This document shows positions 45,630 to 53,758 of a stretch of DNA of 64,000 bases, piece by piece (position 1 is the first letter of the stretch; every line of letters starts with the position of its first letter). A program made the translations under genes and the position numbers. The notes under the pieces were generated by a model. The model saw only the letters and a list, made by a program, of their open reading frames with translations, was not told the DNA's origin and did not search any database. Source of the DNA: an uncultured Bacilli bacterium (lineage in GTDB: Bacteria; Bacillota_I; Bacilli_A; RF39; UBA660); assembly GCA_910577505.1 (NCBI GenBank), contig CAJTLN010000004.1:186001-250000 (forward strand). Reading direction: 5' to 3'.

Positions 45630-45785
45630 TTACTAAAATAAGCCTAAAAATTCCAGTTCTTACTTAAAAGTATATAATCTTAAAGTGACATATAGCTTAC
45701 AATAATTAAATTCTTTTTAAATAGATAATCAAGTTAGTTAAAATTATTTATATGTAAGTTTTTATTAAACTATTTCTTAATTCTT

Positions 45786-46700
45786 TTAAACTTCTTTCAA
45801 TAAAAAAACAGCATCATTTCTGACACTGTCATCAACTATCTTACTGGACTTAATCAAGTAATTTATATAATATTTATTATCATCTAAAATAATAACTTTT
45901 CTTTCTTCATCGACATTCCCATAAATTCTACATACATCATCAACATGTGCAAAACTTTGAAATTTCCACAAAGTTGATAATACTTTATATTCTTCATCGT
46001 TATATTTTACTATAGCTACTCTCGGTAACATAGCAGTACTTAATCCTTCAGTTACTTTTACTTCGACTTCCCTATCTACTCCACATTTATTTGGAATACT
46101 CATATTTTCTAAATCGATAAATCTTGGTGTTGATAATACCCCATTATCTAACTCTATTCCGCTCCAATTACGACTTACAATCTCTTTTAAATCACACTTT
46201 TCACTAAATTTAACTTTGTGTTTATTATATTGATACTCTGCATGTTCCTCACTAATAGAACTTACATTCAATTTCTTTTTTATATACTCGATATTATCAT
46301 AATACTTATAAAGATTATCTTTACCATATATAGAAAAATCAACATCCTTAGTCACATCAAATCCTATCAAGTAAGACCCAAAAATTCCAATATCTTTATC
46401 ATCAATTCCAATTTCATTTAATACAGAAACATAATCTAACCATACTCCTTCTAAATTAAATTTATTATTAATGTAAAACTCTCTTGGATTAAATAATCTT
46501 TTATATTCTTTTGGCACTTCAAAAATTCCTTTATTATCATTATCTTTAATATATCTTTTACCCGTAATATGATTTAATTTACCTTCATCACTTACCCTAT
46601 AAACAATATACCCTTTAGCTACTCCCCCAGTTATATTATTAACTATCCAAAAATTATCATCATAATCTAAAACATAATCTAATAACTCTATCTCTTTCAT
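45786..46700 (-). CDS. Nucleotidyltransferase-like protein
   Basis: 304 residues. The central part carries a polymerase-beta-type nucleotidyltransferase mark, IGIFGSYLIGFDVTKDVDFS (GS then DVD), at about 115-134. The first 100 residues and the last 100 are of no family I know; the gene is cytoplasmic. Its start overlaps the stop of the MiaB-like gene by one base, and it ends a tight four-gene operon. The target may be RNA or a small molecule. Confidence 0.7.
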   Translation of the reverse strand: MKEIELLDYVLDYDDNFWIVNNITGGVAKGYIVYRVSDEGKLNHITGKRYIKDNDNKGIFEVPKEYKRLFNPREFYINNKFNLEGVWLDYVSVLNEIGIDDKDIGIFGSYLIGFDVTKDVDFSIYGKDNLYKYYDNIEYIKKKLNVSSISEEHAEYQYNKHKVKFSEKCDLKEIVSRNWSGIELDNGVLSTPRFIDLENMSIPNKCGVDREVEVKVTEGLSTAMLPRVAIVKYNDEEYKVLSTLWKFQSFAHVDDVCRIYGNVDEERKVIILDDNKYYINYLIKSSKIVDDSVRNDAVFLLKEV

Positions 46701-47878
46701 TATTTTAATTGCTCCCTATTTAATATCAAATTAGTCATTGAAAAATGCTTTATATTTTGTTTTTTCATAACTTCCAGCAATTCATTTCTTCTTCTAACCT
46801 TAACACCTTCAGGTACTTTACCATCCATTAAAGATGCTTTAGTATTAGGTCTTTCATTATACATAAACACCTTAACTCTATCAAACAAACCACTACTTAG
46901 TATTTCTTTTGTTTTCATAAAATCTTCTTCTGTCTCACCAGGAAATCCAACTATAACATGTGTATTTATCTTTAACTTCTTATTGTTCTTTTTAACTCTT
47001 TTTATTCTTTTAATAACATCATCAATCTTATAAGGTCTTTCCATTAAATCTAAAATTCTTTGTGATCCACTTTGCATTGGAACTGTAATATATAAAAATT
47101 TCTTATCTTTTAAACATTCAATTACTATATCACTAAGTCCATTAGGATTAAACTCTGGTATTGAAAAATAAATATCTTTTTTTATCTTAACTACTTCTGT
47201 TAATAATTCTTCTAATGAACTATCAATATCTTTACCATAAGCAGAGGCATCATCTGAATTTAATCCAAACAAACTATACCCTCTACTTATTCCATCATTA
47301 ATTGCTTCTAAAATATCATTAAGAGGTCTACTCTTTAGTTTAGTAGTAAACTTTTCAGAACAATAAGTACATCTTCCTCTACAACCACTTGATATTTGTA
47401 AATAACAAACTTTCTCTCTTTTAAGTCGATATTCTATATGTTTACTATGTAAAATAAATCTATTAAATTGATATAACAAATTCTTACTAAAATTTAATTT
47501 ATCTGATACAGAAGTAGCTCTAGTTACAATATCCTTTTTAAATTTAAAGTGTTTCTTTATCTCATTTAAATCTCTTCCAAATAATAACATCTTATCATTT
47601 AGATCTAATAGTTCATCATGTAATATACTAGGCAAACAACCAATTACTACAATACTTTGTTTATCACTTAATCTATTATCAACATCTCTAATAAATCTAT
47701 AAAAATATTCTTCTTTACTTTTTAAAAAACTACAAGTATTTATTATTACATAATCAGCATTTTCTTCTCTTTCTACTTCCTCATACCCATTAATTAAAAA
47801 TAAATTATTTACATCCACCCCAAATAATTTAACTCTTGTACAAGTACCATTATTATACATATAAAACTTCTTTGACAT
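46700..47878 (-). CDS. MiaB/RimO-like methylthiotransferase lacking TRAM domain
   Basis: 392 residues. The N-terminal UPF0004 domain keeps three cysteines (NNGTCTR, VIINTCSF, VVIGCLP) for the auxiliary cluster. The radical SAM motif is CRGRCTYC at about 166-173, followed by VPMQSGSQRILDLMER and NTHVIVGFPGETEEDF. The TRAM domain that binds RNA in MiaB/MtaB or protein in RimO is absent, so the substrate is probably unusual. It overlaps the kinase gene by 26 bases. Confidence 0.85.
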   Translation of the reverse strand: MSKKFYMYNNGTCTRVKLFGVDVNNLFLINGYEEVEREENADYVIINTCSFLKSKEEYFYRFIRDVDNRLSDKQSIVVIGCLPSILHDELLDLNDKMLLFGRDLNEIKKHFKFKKDIVTRATSVSDKLNFSKNLLYQFNRFILHSKHIEYRLKREKVCYLQISSGCRGRCTYCSEKFTTKLKSRPLNDILEAINDGISRGYSLFGLNSDDASAYGKDIDSSLEELLTEVVKIKKDIYFSIPEFNPNGLSDIVIECLKDKKFLYITVPMQSGSQRILDLMERPYKIDDVIKRIKRVKKNNKKLKINTHVIVGFPGETEEDFMKTKEILSSGLFDRVKVFMYNERPNTKASLMDGKVPEGVKVRRRNELLEVMKKQNIKHFSMTNLILNREQLK

Positions 47879-48416
47879 AATTCACAATCCTATCTATCGT
47901 TTCTTCTAAATTTTCATTTATAATATTAAAGTTATCAACTTTTAAATATTCATTTATTTCTTCAATATTTTTAATATTTTCTATCCAATTACTTTTTCTT
48001 AATTTTTCCTTCTTTTTATATCTTTTTAATAATTCATCTGTTGATAAAGTTAAATTTATATACACAATTTCATATTTATCTTTATCTATCTCTCTAACAA
48101 ATTCTTTATTCAAAGTAGAACCTTCAATTATAATTACATTATCTTTTATATTATTAATAACATTCAAAATAATTTCATTAATAGCTTCACTGTGCTTTAA
48201 GAATCCTTCAATAACTGAAATATCTTCTAATTTATAAGCTTCATGTGTAGTCGTAAAGACATACTTACCAAAACTATCTTTATAACTTTTAGTAAAAGCC
48301 TTAATCATATCTACGCTTACAACTTTATCTATTCCAAGTTTCAAAGCTAACGCATAAGCTAATGTTGTTTTACCAGTTCCAGGAACTCCTCCAAGTAAAA
48401 TTAACTTAGTCTTCAC
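47853..48416 (-). CDS. P-loop kinase-like protein
   Basis: 187 residues. Walker A is LLGGVPGTGKTTLAYAL at 6-22, then SVDMIKAF, VIIEGSTLN and the lid-like LLKRYKKKEKLRKSNW. This is the 2-phosphoglycerate kinase/AAA_33 nucleotide kinase style. It phosphorylates a small molecule or RNA end; unknown. It overlaps the genes on both sides by 11 and 26 bases. Confidence 0.8.
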   Translation of the reverse strand: MKTKLILLGGVPGTGKTTLAYALALKLGIDKVVSVDMIKAFTKSYKDSFGKYVFTTTHEAYKLEDISVIEGFLKHSEAINEIILNVINNIKDNVIIIEGSTLNKEFVREIDKDKYEIVYINLTLSTDELLKRYKKKEKLRKSNWIENIKNIEEINEYLKVDNFNIINENLEETIDRIVNYVKEVLYV

Positions 48417-49275
48417 ATTTTACACCTTTTAATAATTCCTCATGTAATTTTAAAGACTTTTCAATATTACTACCATTATTTATATAGTCATTAAATACCC
48501 CAATATAATGATTAGTCATCCTATCTTCTTCACCTTCAAATAACACTTCCCCACTAGTTAAATTAATAACTTTTTGATTCATACTATCAAGTCTTATTAC
48601 ACAACTTTCATAGTACAAATCTATGTACTTTTGACTTGCTTCTTCATTCCATAAAACTTCAACTTCAACTGGTATTTCATTTACTTCAAATAACGATTTA
48701 GAATAATAATCATATTTATCACCATCATAATATTTCTTTTCAACATCTTTAAAACTAATATCATAACCAAATAATCTTACAATAGCTGATAATGGGTTAA
48801 TAACTTCATCTAAATAACTACCACACAATCCTAAAGCCTTATCTATAATATGTTCATCTTTTACATATGAATCACTTATAAATGCTTTTATTTTTTTAGG
48901 AGCATTTCTTCTAAATTTCAAAAAATATTCAATTTCTAATCCATAAGCAAAATGTAAGGAATTATAATAATTATCTTTTGTTATAATCTTTCTTAACTCA
49001 GATAATTCTTTTAAATTAATAACAATTGGTTTTTCTAAAACCACTTTCTTGCCTTGAACAATTAAATTTTTAACCATTTCTAAATGAACCTTTGGACTAG
49101 TCGCCACTATTACATTATCTGCTTCTAACTTTAAGTAATCACTATTACATCCATATTCTAATATTTTATCCTCATCTTTATCACACAATTCTATATTTTC
49201 AAATTCAGCTATTTTTTTTAAAGAATTATATTGCTTTTCAAAAGCATGACCAAGTCCAACTATTGCTACATTCAT
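48406..49275 (-). CDS. Gfo/Idh/MocA-like oxidoreductase
   Basis: 289 residues. The Rossmann start is VAIVGLGHAFEKQY, followed by NVIVATSPKVHLEM and the family's VVLEKPI. The C-terminal half has the beta-rich dimer domain but is short compared with the usual 330-380 residues. The third glycine position of the nucleotide motif is altered (GLGHAFEK). It opens the four-gene operon after AAAGGATA. Confidence 0.82.
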   Translation of the reverse strand: MNVAIVGLGHAFEKQYNSLKKIAEFENIELCDKDEDKILEYGCNSDYLKLEADNVIVATSPKVHLEMVKNLIVQGKKVVLEKPIVINLKELSELRKIITKDNYYNSLHFAYGLEIEYFLKFRRNAPKKIKAFISDSYVKDEHIIDKALGLCGSYLDEVINPLSAIVRLFGYDISFKDVEKKYYDGDKYDYYSKSLFEVNEIPVEVEVLWNEEASQKYIDLYYESCVIRLDSMNQKVINLTSGEVLFEGEEDRMTNHYIGVFNDYINNGSNIEKSLKLHEELLKGVKCED

Positions 49276-49319
49276 ACTTCTATATCCTTTCTTAATAACT
49301 TAATTACATAGTATATATT

Positions 49320-50126
49320 CTAAATTTCTATTACTACCTTTTTTAAAGATTTATCACTTTTTTTCTGCTTTTGCTTTTTTACTTCCTCTGCAAAATCTCT
49401 TGCATAAGCCATCATTTCTTCTAACGTTAAAGTATAATTTTCTTTATCTAATTTCATAACTGCTAAATAATTCATAAAATCAACTATGTACATATAATTG
49501 GGATCACATATTTTAGAATTAATATTGATAAGAGTAATAGGTAAATTAGCTTCTATTTCATCATTACATATAAATTCAATATTTCCATTCATACTAGATA
49601 AAAAATCACTATGACCATTATAAGTACTTATTTGAACATAATTTTTGGCGGGTTTAGTTAATAACTCATAAAACTTAGATAAAGGTTGTGAATCATAAAT
49701 ATCACAGCCCATTGCATGTGCATCATTTATAGCTTGATCTATTTCCTTTTCTGCTGCCAAAATATCACTACATATATATTGCAATTTAATCTTATTTCTA
49801 AAAGATTGATGTTCATAAAACTTTTGACTAATATAACACCACCCAAAATCTTCTTTTTCATTACCACTTACATATTCTTTTATTGGTAATTCTTTTTCGT
49901 GATAAGTGTACTCTTTTCCTTCCACTAAACTCACCAAATAACAAATAACAAAAATAGCTTCTTCAAATTTAAAACGATGTACCAATGATATCTTAGCTTG
50001 ATTACTATAATTTGCCTCTATCTTCCTTTTATATGCTTCTTTTATCTTTTCTAATTCTGATTCTAATTTTTGTCTTTCAAATTCTAATTCATTTAACTTA
50101 TCTTGTTGTTCTTTTAATCTTTTCAT
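49320..50126 (-). CDS. Coiled-coil protein related to the 60.7-63.9 kb paralogue array
   Basis: 268 residues from the ATG at 50126 placed by GAGGTG. Residues 3-42 form a strong coiled coil. A middle segment, FEEAIFVICYLVSLVEGKEY, and a late segment around VDFMNYLAVMKLDKENYTL followed by LEEMMAYARDF, align in layout with the four tandem proteins at the right end (for example DIVRFLVYYFSIVYGKKY). No known family. Its promoter region carries the operator at 50145-50163. Confidence 0.72.
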   Translation of the reverse strand: MKRLKEQQDKLNELEFERQKLESELEKIKEAYKRKIEANYSNQAKISLVHRFKFEEAIFVICYLVSLVEGKEYTYHEKELPIKEYVSGNEKEDFGWCYISQKFYEHQSFRNKIKLQYICSDILAAEKEIDQAINDAHAMGCDIYDSQPLSKFYELLTKPAKNYVQISTYNGHSDFLSSMNGNIEFICNDEIEANLPITLININSKICDPNYMYIVDFMNYLAVMKLDKENYTLTLEEMMAYARDFAEEVKKQKQKKSDKSLKKVVIEI

Positions 50127-50144
50127 TTTTCTCACCTCGCACTT

Positions 50145-50163
50145 ATGTGTATTTCATACGCAT
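50145..50163. promoter_or_regulatory. Palindromic operator site 1
   Basis: ATGTGTA - TTTCA - TACGCAT (7-5-7), 19 bases before the ATG of the coiled-coil gene and just downstream of an AT-rich promoter region (TTGTTT near 50200, then TTAAAT/TAAATA near 50170). Confidence 0.7.
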
Positions 50164-50207
50164 AAGTATTTAAAATAAATAATTGTATTTAAACAACTTT
50201 TTACAAA

Positions 50208-51179
50208 TTAATAAACTTTTTTTAATTTTTTTCCACTATCTGGTTCTTCATCTTTTGAAATATAATTTTGTACCAACTGACCACAACCTAACTCTGTATT
50301 ATTTTTAGTTCCAAATAAGTAACAATTAAATCCTCTTGATCTAATTATATTTACAATTTCTAACATCCTTTCATAATTGGGAGAAGCTAAATTATATTCC
50401 TGACACTTCTTTGTATGATTTAAAAATGATATTTTTAAAATTACTTCTTCCTTAAATGGTTCTAAAAATGCAAGCATTCTATCAATTTCTTGATAGCTAC
50501 TATTTAATCCTTCTATAACAACAAAATTAACTTTTACACGACACATTTCATGGCATCTTTTATATTTTATTGCTTCAGATATATTTAAATTTAAATCATA
50601 CCCTTTTGGTAAATTACGAATAATATATTTCATTTTTTCACTATCACATGAATAATAAGGTAATTGTAATGTTCTTATTGGTAAGTCCATTCCTGCCCAA
50701 TACTGAAAACAAGTATTATCAAATGCTGTTGTTGCTATATTAACTTCAACATTACTATATTTTTCTTGAATCTTCCTAATGCCTAAAGCAATTTCTTCTT
50801 TAACAATAGATGGTTCTCCAATCCCAGTAAAAGCAATATAAAATTTTGGATAATCATAAGGATTCAAACCACTCTCCTCTAAACATGTATCTACTTGTTT
50901 CAAATAATCATCAGCACTAAGATAAACATGACTTTCAGGAAGTGAGCCTGATGCACAAAACCTACAACCAACAACACAATTATACATATTGCTAAGTTCA
51001 ACAGTTAAATCTAATTCTTCATCATCTTTTAAATGAACTATTGTCATGCATTCTATTATTCTCTTATCATCATACTTTAATAAATATCTATCTATACTTT
51101 CTTTATTCCATCTATAAGAGTTATAATCTATTGTTTTACTAATTTTTTCTACTACTTCAAATTTTCTCATATCTTTCAT
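50208..51179 (-). CDS. RlmN/Cfr-like radical SAM enzyme
   Basis: 323 residues. Radical SAM cysteines are CVVGCRFCASG at about 65-75 (RlmN CxxGCxFCxxG), then IAFTGIGEPS (RlmN GMGEP) and a late GCGQLVQNY that matches the ACGQL segment with the methyl-accepting Cys of RlmN/Cfr. The N-terminal HhH-like RNA-binding domain of RlmN is shortened. It may methylate RNA at adenosine C2 or C8, or act on another target; the paralogue status is clear, the substrate is not. Transcribed from the promoter at 51357-51385, which has an operator in its spacer. Confidence 0.82.
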   Translation of the reverse strand: MKDMRKFEVVEKISKTIDYNSYRWNKESIDRYLLKYDDKRIIECMTIVHLKDDEELDLTVELSNMYNCVVGCRFCASGSLPESHVYLSADDYLKQVDTCLEESGLNPYDYPKFYIAFTGIGEPSIVKEEIALGIRKIQEKYSNVEVNIATTAFDNTCFQYWAGMDLPIRTLQLPYYSCDSEKMKYIIRNLPKGYDLNLNISEAIKYKRCHEMCRVKVNFVVIEGLNSSYQEIDRMLAFLEPFKEEVILKISFLNHTKKCQEYNLASPNYERMLEIVNIIRSRGFNCYLFGTKNNTELGCGQLVQNYISKDEEPDSGKKLKKVY

Positions 51180-51203
51180 CAATTCTTTCTTTTTAAATTT
51201 TCA

Positions 51204-51222
51204 ATGTGTATATTTTACACAT
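51204..51222. promoter_or_regulatory. Palindromic operator site 2
   Basis: ATGTGTA - TATTT - TACACAT (perfect 7-5-7 palindrome), 25 bases before the ATG of the RlmN-like gene, within its leader. The AT-rich block TTTAAAATAAATAATTGT beside it also flanks site 1. An AATTGTC/GACAATT palindrome lies at 51240-51256. Confidence 0.7.
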
Positions 51223-51356
51223 CTATTTTTAAAATAAATAATTGTCTATGACAATTTTATAGATCTAATAAATTAATAATCGAATCAATCTATTTAAATT
51301 AAGTCAATCATTTCTTTTCAAAAATACCTATTATTTAATTTTCACTGCTCAATACC

Positions 51357-51385
51357 AGTATATGCGTATTTTATACGCTTGTCAA
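51357..51385 (-). promoter_or_regulatory. Consensus promoter with operator site 3 inside the spacer
   Basis: Minus strand TTGACA (51385-51380), 17-base spacer, TATACT (51362-51357). The spacer is almost entirely the palindrome ATGCGTA - TTTTA - TACGCTT (51362-51380). A protein bound here would block RNA polymerase directly. Confidence 0.8.
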
Positions 51386-51399
51386 TACATAAAAAAATA

Positions 51400-51421
51400 T
51401 TTTAGTTTTTTTTTGCTAAAA
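51400..51421 (-). terminator. Terminator of the radical SAM-HD gene
   Basis: TTTTAG (51400-51405) with CTAAAA (51416-51421), minus-strand T-run after it. Weak, overlaps the coding end. Confidence 0.5.
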
Positions 51422-52871
51422 CATTTTTATCCTTTTTATTTTCATTTTCTAACTCACTTAAGAATTTATCTAAGTATTCTCTCCATTCAGGAGCATCTTC
51501 TTCCTCAAATAAATGATACAAAACATCTACAACAATGTTATGTCTACTTGACGCTTCTTCTTTACCAGATTCTGTCATCATAATTCCTTTAAGTCTTAAT
51601 AATTTATCAAAGCAATGGCAAACTGCACTATCATCACATAGCTTGTAATTACCTGTTGTTACTTCACTATCAGGAAATACATTTCTATCAAAAAATGGTC
51701 TGCCATGTGCCTTTTGATAATCGTATGTTCTAAGAATTCCATTAACTCCTAGTCCATCACACATATCTGCATCTGATACAATCATTCCTTCCAAACTATC
51801 AGGACGTACTCCTCCTAAATATTTTTTATAACCGATTTTTCTAATTGCATCAAGTACTTTCTCTTGAGTTCCAATATCTACGCCAACTTCACTCATAATC
51901 ATTTTCGCATTTGTAAGATTTCTAGCTGATTCTTCCCCAAACAATTTATAATCATCTACTTCATGAAGCAATGAAATTAATGAAACAACCATCTCATCTG
52001 CTTGTTCTTGTTGCGCAAATTTAACACTTAATTTATAAACTCTATTTACATGATCCATTCCATGTCCTGAATTATCCCTACTTAATAACTCATAAACTTT
52101 TCTTTTGACTTCTTCAATCATATTTATTCTCCTCTTATAAGATAATATTTCTGTACTACGTCTCCATACTCGGGCCCTAGAACTTAGCACTTCAATTATT
52201 TTTTCTTCATCTTTACATTCATTATAAAATAATTCATTACTATTAGAAAAATGTACAGTTTCCTCACTCTTATTCTCTGTAAACAAAGAACCAACTACTA
52301 CATCTTTTATTTTTCTTTCTTCTATCAATTTAGAATACAAATCAATATCTTTAATAGTTATATCTTGAAGTACTGGTTTCATATATAAAACTACAGGAAC
52401 TCCATATTTTAATAAATCAAAAGTTTTAAACCTTTCACTCAATTTGAGAGTTCCATGTTCATAATTATCATGATAAGTAATGGTACTAGAACTTACAAAT
52501 ATAACAAATTGACCATTATATTTTATCAAAGATAATATATCTTTGATATCTTCATAAGAAACAAATCTTTTAGTAGCAATCTGTACTTGATTTCCCTTAC
52601 TCAAAAAATATTTTATTATTTCTATTGTTTCTTTTTTATTTAACTCATCAAAACATTCAGAAAAACAACCAATTGTAATTAAAGTATTACTGTCATATTT
52701 ATAATCAGAACCATTAAGCATCTCCAGAATATCTTGCCAAGTCTTTCTTTTTATATCCGATATTCCCATTTTAGAAAGATAACAAAACTTACATCCACTA
52801 GTGCACCCCAAACTAGTATTTACAAATAATCTCTTTTCATTTACACCATACAAGTAACCATTATCAACCAT
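51402..52871 (-). CDS. Radical SAM - HD phosphohydrolase fusion protein
   Basis: 489 residues from the ATG at 52871 (AAGG spaced 8 bases; an ATG two codons up is too close). Residues 15-245 are a radical SAM domain (CTSGCKFCYL cluster motif, ITIGCFSECFDEL, VVLYMKPVL) of the SPL/Rv2578c-like type. Residues 252-475 are an HD domain of YedJ type (SGHGMDHVNRVYKLS, LISLLHEVDDYK, VSDADMCDGLGVNGILRT). The fusion joins radical chemistry with phosphoester hydrolysis in one chain. Target unknown. The gene is flanked by operator sites 3 and 4. Confidence 0.8.
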   Translation of the reverse strand: MVDNGYLYGVNEKRLFVNTSLGCTSGCKFCYLSKMGISDIKRKTWQDILEMLNGSDYKYDSNTLITIGCFSECFDELNKKETIEIIKYFLSKGNQVQIATKRFVSYEDIKDILSLIKYNGQFVIFVSSSTITYHDNYEHGTLKLSERFKTFDLLKYGVPVVLYMKPVLQDITIKDIDLYSKLIEERKIKDVVVGSLFTENKSEETVHFSNSNELFYNECKDEEKIIEVLSSRARVWRRSTEILSYKRRINMIEEVKRKVYELLSRDNSGHGMDHVNRVYKLSVKFAQQEQADEMVVSLISLLHEVDDYKLFGEESARNLTNAKMIMSEVGVDIGTQEKVLDAIRKIGYKKYLGGVRPDSLEGMIVSDADMCDGLGVNGILRTYDYQKAHGRPFFDRNVFPDSEVTTGNYKLCDDSAVCHCFDKLLRLKGIMMTESGKEEASSRHNIVVDVLYHLFEEEDAPEWREYLDKFLSELENENKKDKNVLAKKN

Positions 52872-52900
52872 TAACATTACCTTCTCTGCTTAAATAAACT

Positions 52901-52929
52901 ATACTAAAATAAAATAATAAATTCAACAA
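52901..52929 (-). promoter_or_regulatory. Promoter of the radical SAM-HD gene
   Basis: Minus strand TTGTTG (52929-52924), 17-base spacer, TAGTAT (52906-52901). Operator site 4 lies 13 bases upstream of its -35. Confidence 0.65.
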
Positions 52930-52941
52930 AATAATAAATAA

Positions 52942-52982
52942 ATGCGTTTTTTATACACATTTAAAAAAAATAGTGCTATAAT
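52942..52982 (+). promoter_or_regulatory. Operator site 4 overlapping the folT promoter
   Basis: ATGCGTT - TTTTA - TACACAT (52942-52960). The plus-strand promoter is an extended -10 TGCTATAAT (52974-52982) whose 17-base -35 position, TACACA (52954-52959), lies in the right arm of the operator. One site can therefore serve both the folate transporter and the divergent radical SAM-HD gene. Confidence 0.7.
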
Positions 52983-53002
52983 TATCTCGGAAGGTGATTA
53001 TT

Positions 53003-53050
53003 ATGCAAATTTGTATTTGCTTAATTGAGAGAAAACTCAAAATATATTAA
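53003..53050 (+). CDS. 15-residue leader ORF upstream of the THF riboswitch
   Basis: Reads MQICICLIERKLKIY then TAA, behind an excellent GGAAGGTGATTATT site. It lies between the folT promoter and the riboswitch. It could be a leader peptide or the remnant of a lost gene start. Translation is not proven. Confidence 0.35.
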   Translation: MQICICLIERKLKIY

Positions 53051-53075
53051 ATCCTTCTTTTCTTAAACTAAATAA

Positions 53076-53175
53076 ATATTAGAGTAGAAAATAATTAGTC
53101 AAGACTCATAAAACGGGAAGTTGTTTATGAGGCAAGAGACATCTCGCTCAATTATTTTCGCATTCCGCTATTGAT
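53076..53175 (+). ncRNA. THF (folate) riboswitch
   Basis: The THF-I layout is readable: AGAGTAG at the 5' side, long-range stem AAAATAATT with AATTATTTT, the GGGAAGTTG junction element (consensus GGGATGTTG), AGGCAAGAGACATCTCGCT hairpin arm, and the 3' GCATTCCGCT (consensus GCATCCGCTCC). It precedes a FolT-type transporter gene, the classic target. Its 3' strand TTCCGC can also pair with GCGGAA at 53208-53213 inside the following terminator, giving a switch. Confidence 0.85.
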
Positions 53176-53189
53176 TAATAAAGATTTAT

Positions 53190-53227
53190 AATCCTTATTT
53201 TTCTTGTGCGGAAAAGAAAGGATTTTT
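53190..53227 (+). terminator. Riboswitch expression platform terminator
   Basis: AATCCTT (53190-53196) pairs with AAGGATT (53218-53224), extended by TTTTC with GAAAA, followed by a T-run. It includes the AAGGA ribosome binding site of folT, so it can both stop transcription and hide the site. Confidence 0.75.
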
Positions 53228-53230
53228 TAT

Positions 53231-53758
53231 ATGAACAAAACAAAAAAAATATTATTATGTGCTTTATTATTAACATCAACTATCGTCTTAAGTCGTATTC
53301 TATCTATTAGAACACCACTTCTTACTATTGGATTTTCATTTGTTCCAATTATGCTATCAGCTATAATATTAGGTTGGAAACATTCAACATTTATTGCTAC
53401 CATGAGTGATATCGTTGGAGCTTTGCTCTTCCCTACAGGAAGTTATTTCTTTGGTTTTACTATAACATCATTCTTAACTGGTCTTACTTATGGTCTTTTA
53501 TTACATAGTAAAGATGAATTTAAATTAGACAAGAAATTTATAATAAAATTAATTATAAGTACTATTATTGTAACAGGTCTACTAAATGGTGGGTTAAATA
53601 CTATCTGGTTACTTATAATAAGTAAAAATGCTACTAAAATTATAGTTCCAATAAGAATAATTAAACAACTTATTATGGCACCTATAAAAATATTTACAAT
53701 TATAGCATTATGTAAAATATTTAATGAACAATTAAAGAAGATGACTCAAAGTGATTAA
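53231..53758 (+). CDS. folT: Folate ECF transporter S component FolT
   Basis: 175 residues from the ATG at 53231, 8 bases after AAGGA. Six hydrophobic segments, no soluble domain. Family signature: STIVLSRILSIRTPLLTIGF, FVPIMLSAIILGW and VGALLFPTGSYFFGFTITSF, all typical of folate S components. It binds folate and works with the EcfA and EcfT proteins encoded next. Preceded by a THF riboswitch. It implies uptake of folate, probably because synthesis is absent. Confidence 0.93.
   Translation: MNKTKKILLCALLLTSTIVLSRILSIRTPLLTIGFSFVPIMLSAIILGWKHSTFIATMSDIVGALLFPTGSYFFGFTITSFLTGLTYGLLLHSKDEFKLDKKFIIKLIISTIIVTGLLNGGLNTIWLLIISKNATKIIVPIRIIKQLIMAPIKIFTIIALCKIFNEQLKKMTQSD

Noticed and set aside
50145..52960. 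The repeated palindromes as a CRISPR or transposon end
   Set aside because: Spacing is irregular and each copy sits in a promoter region; no cas or transposase gene is near.
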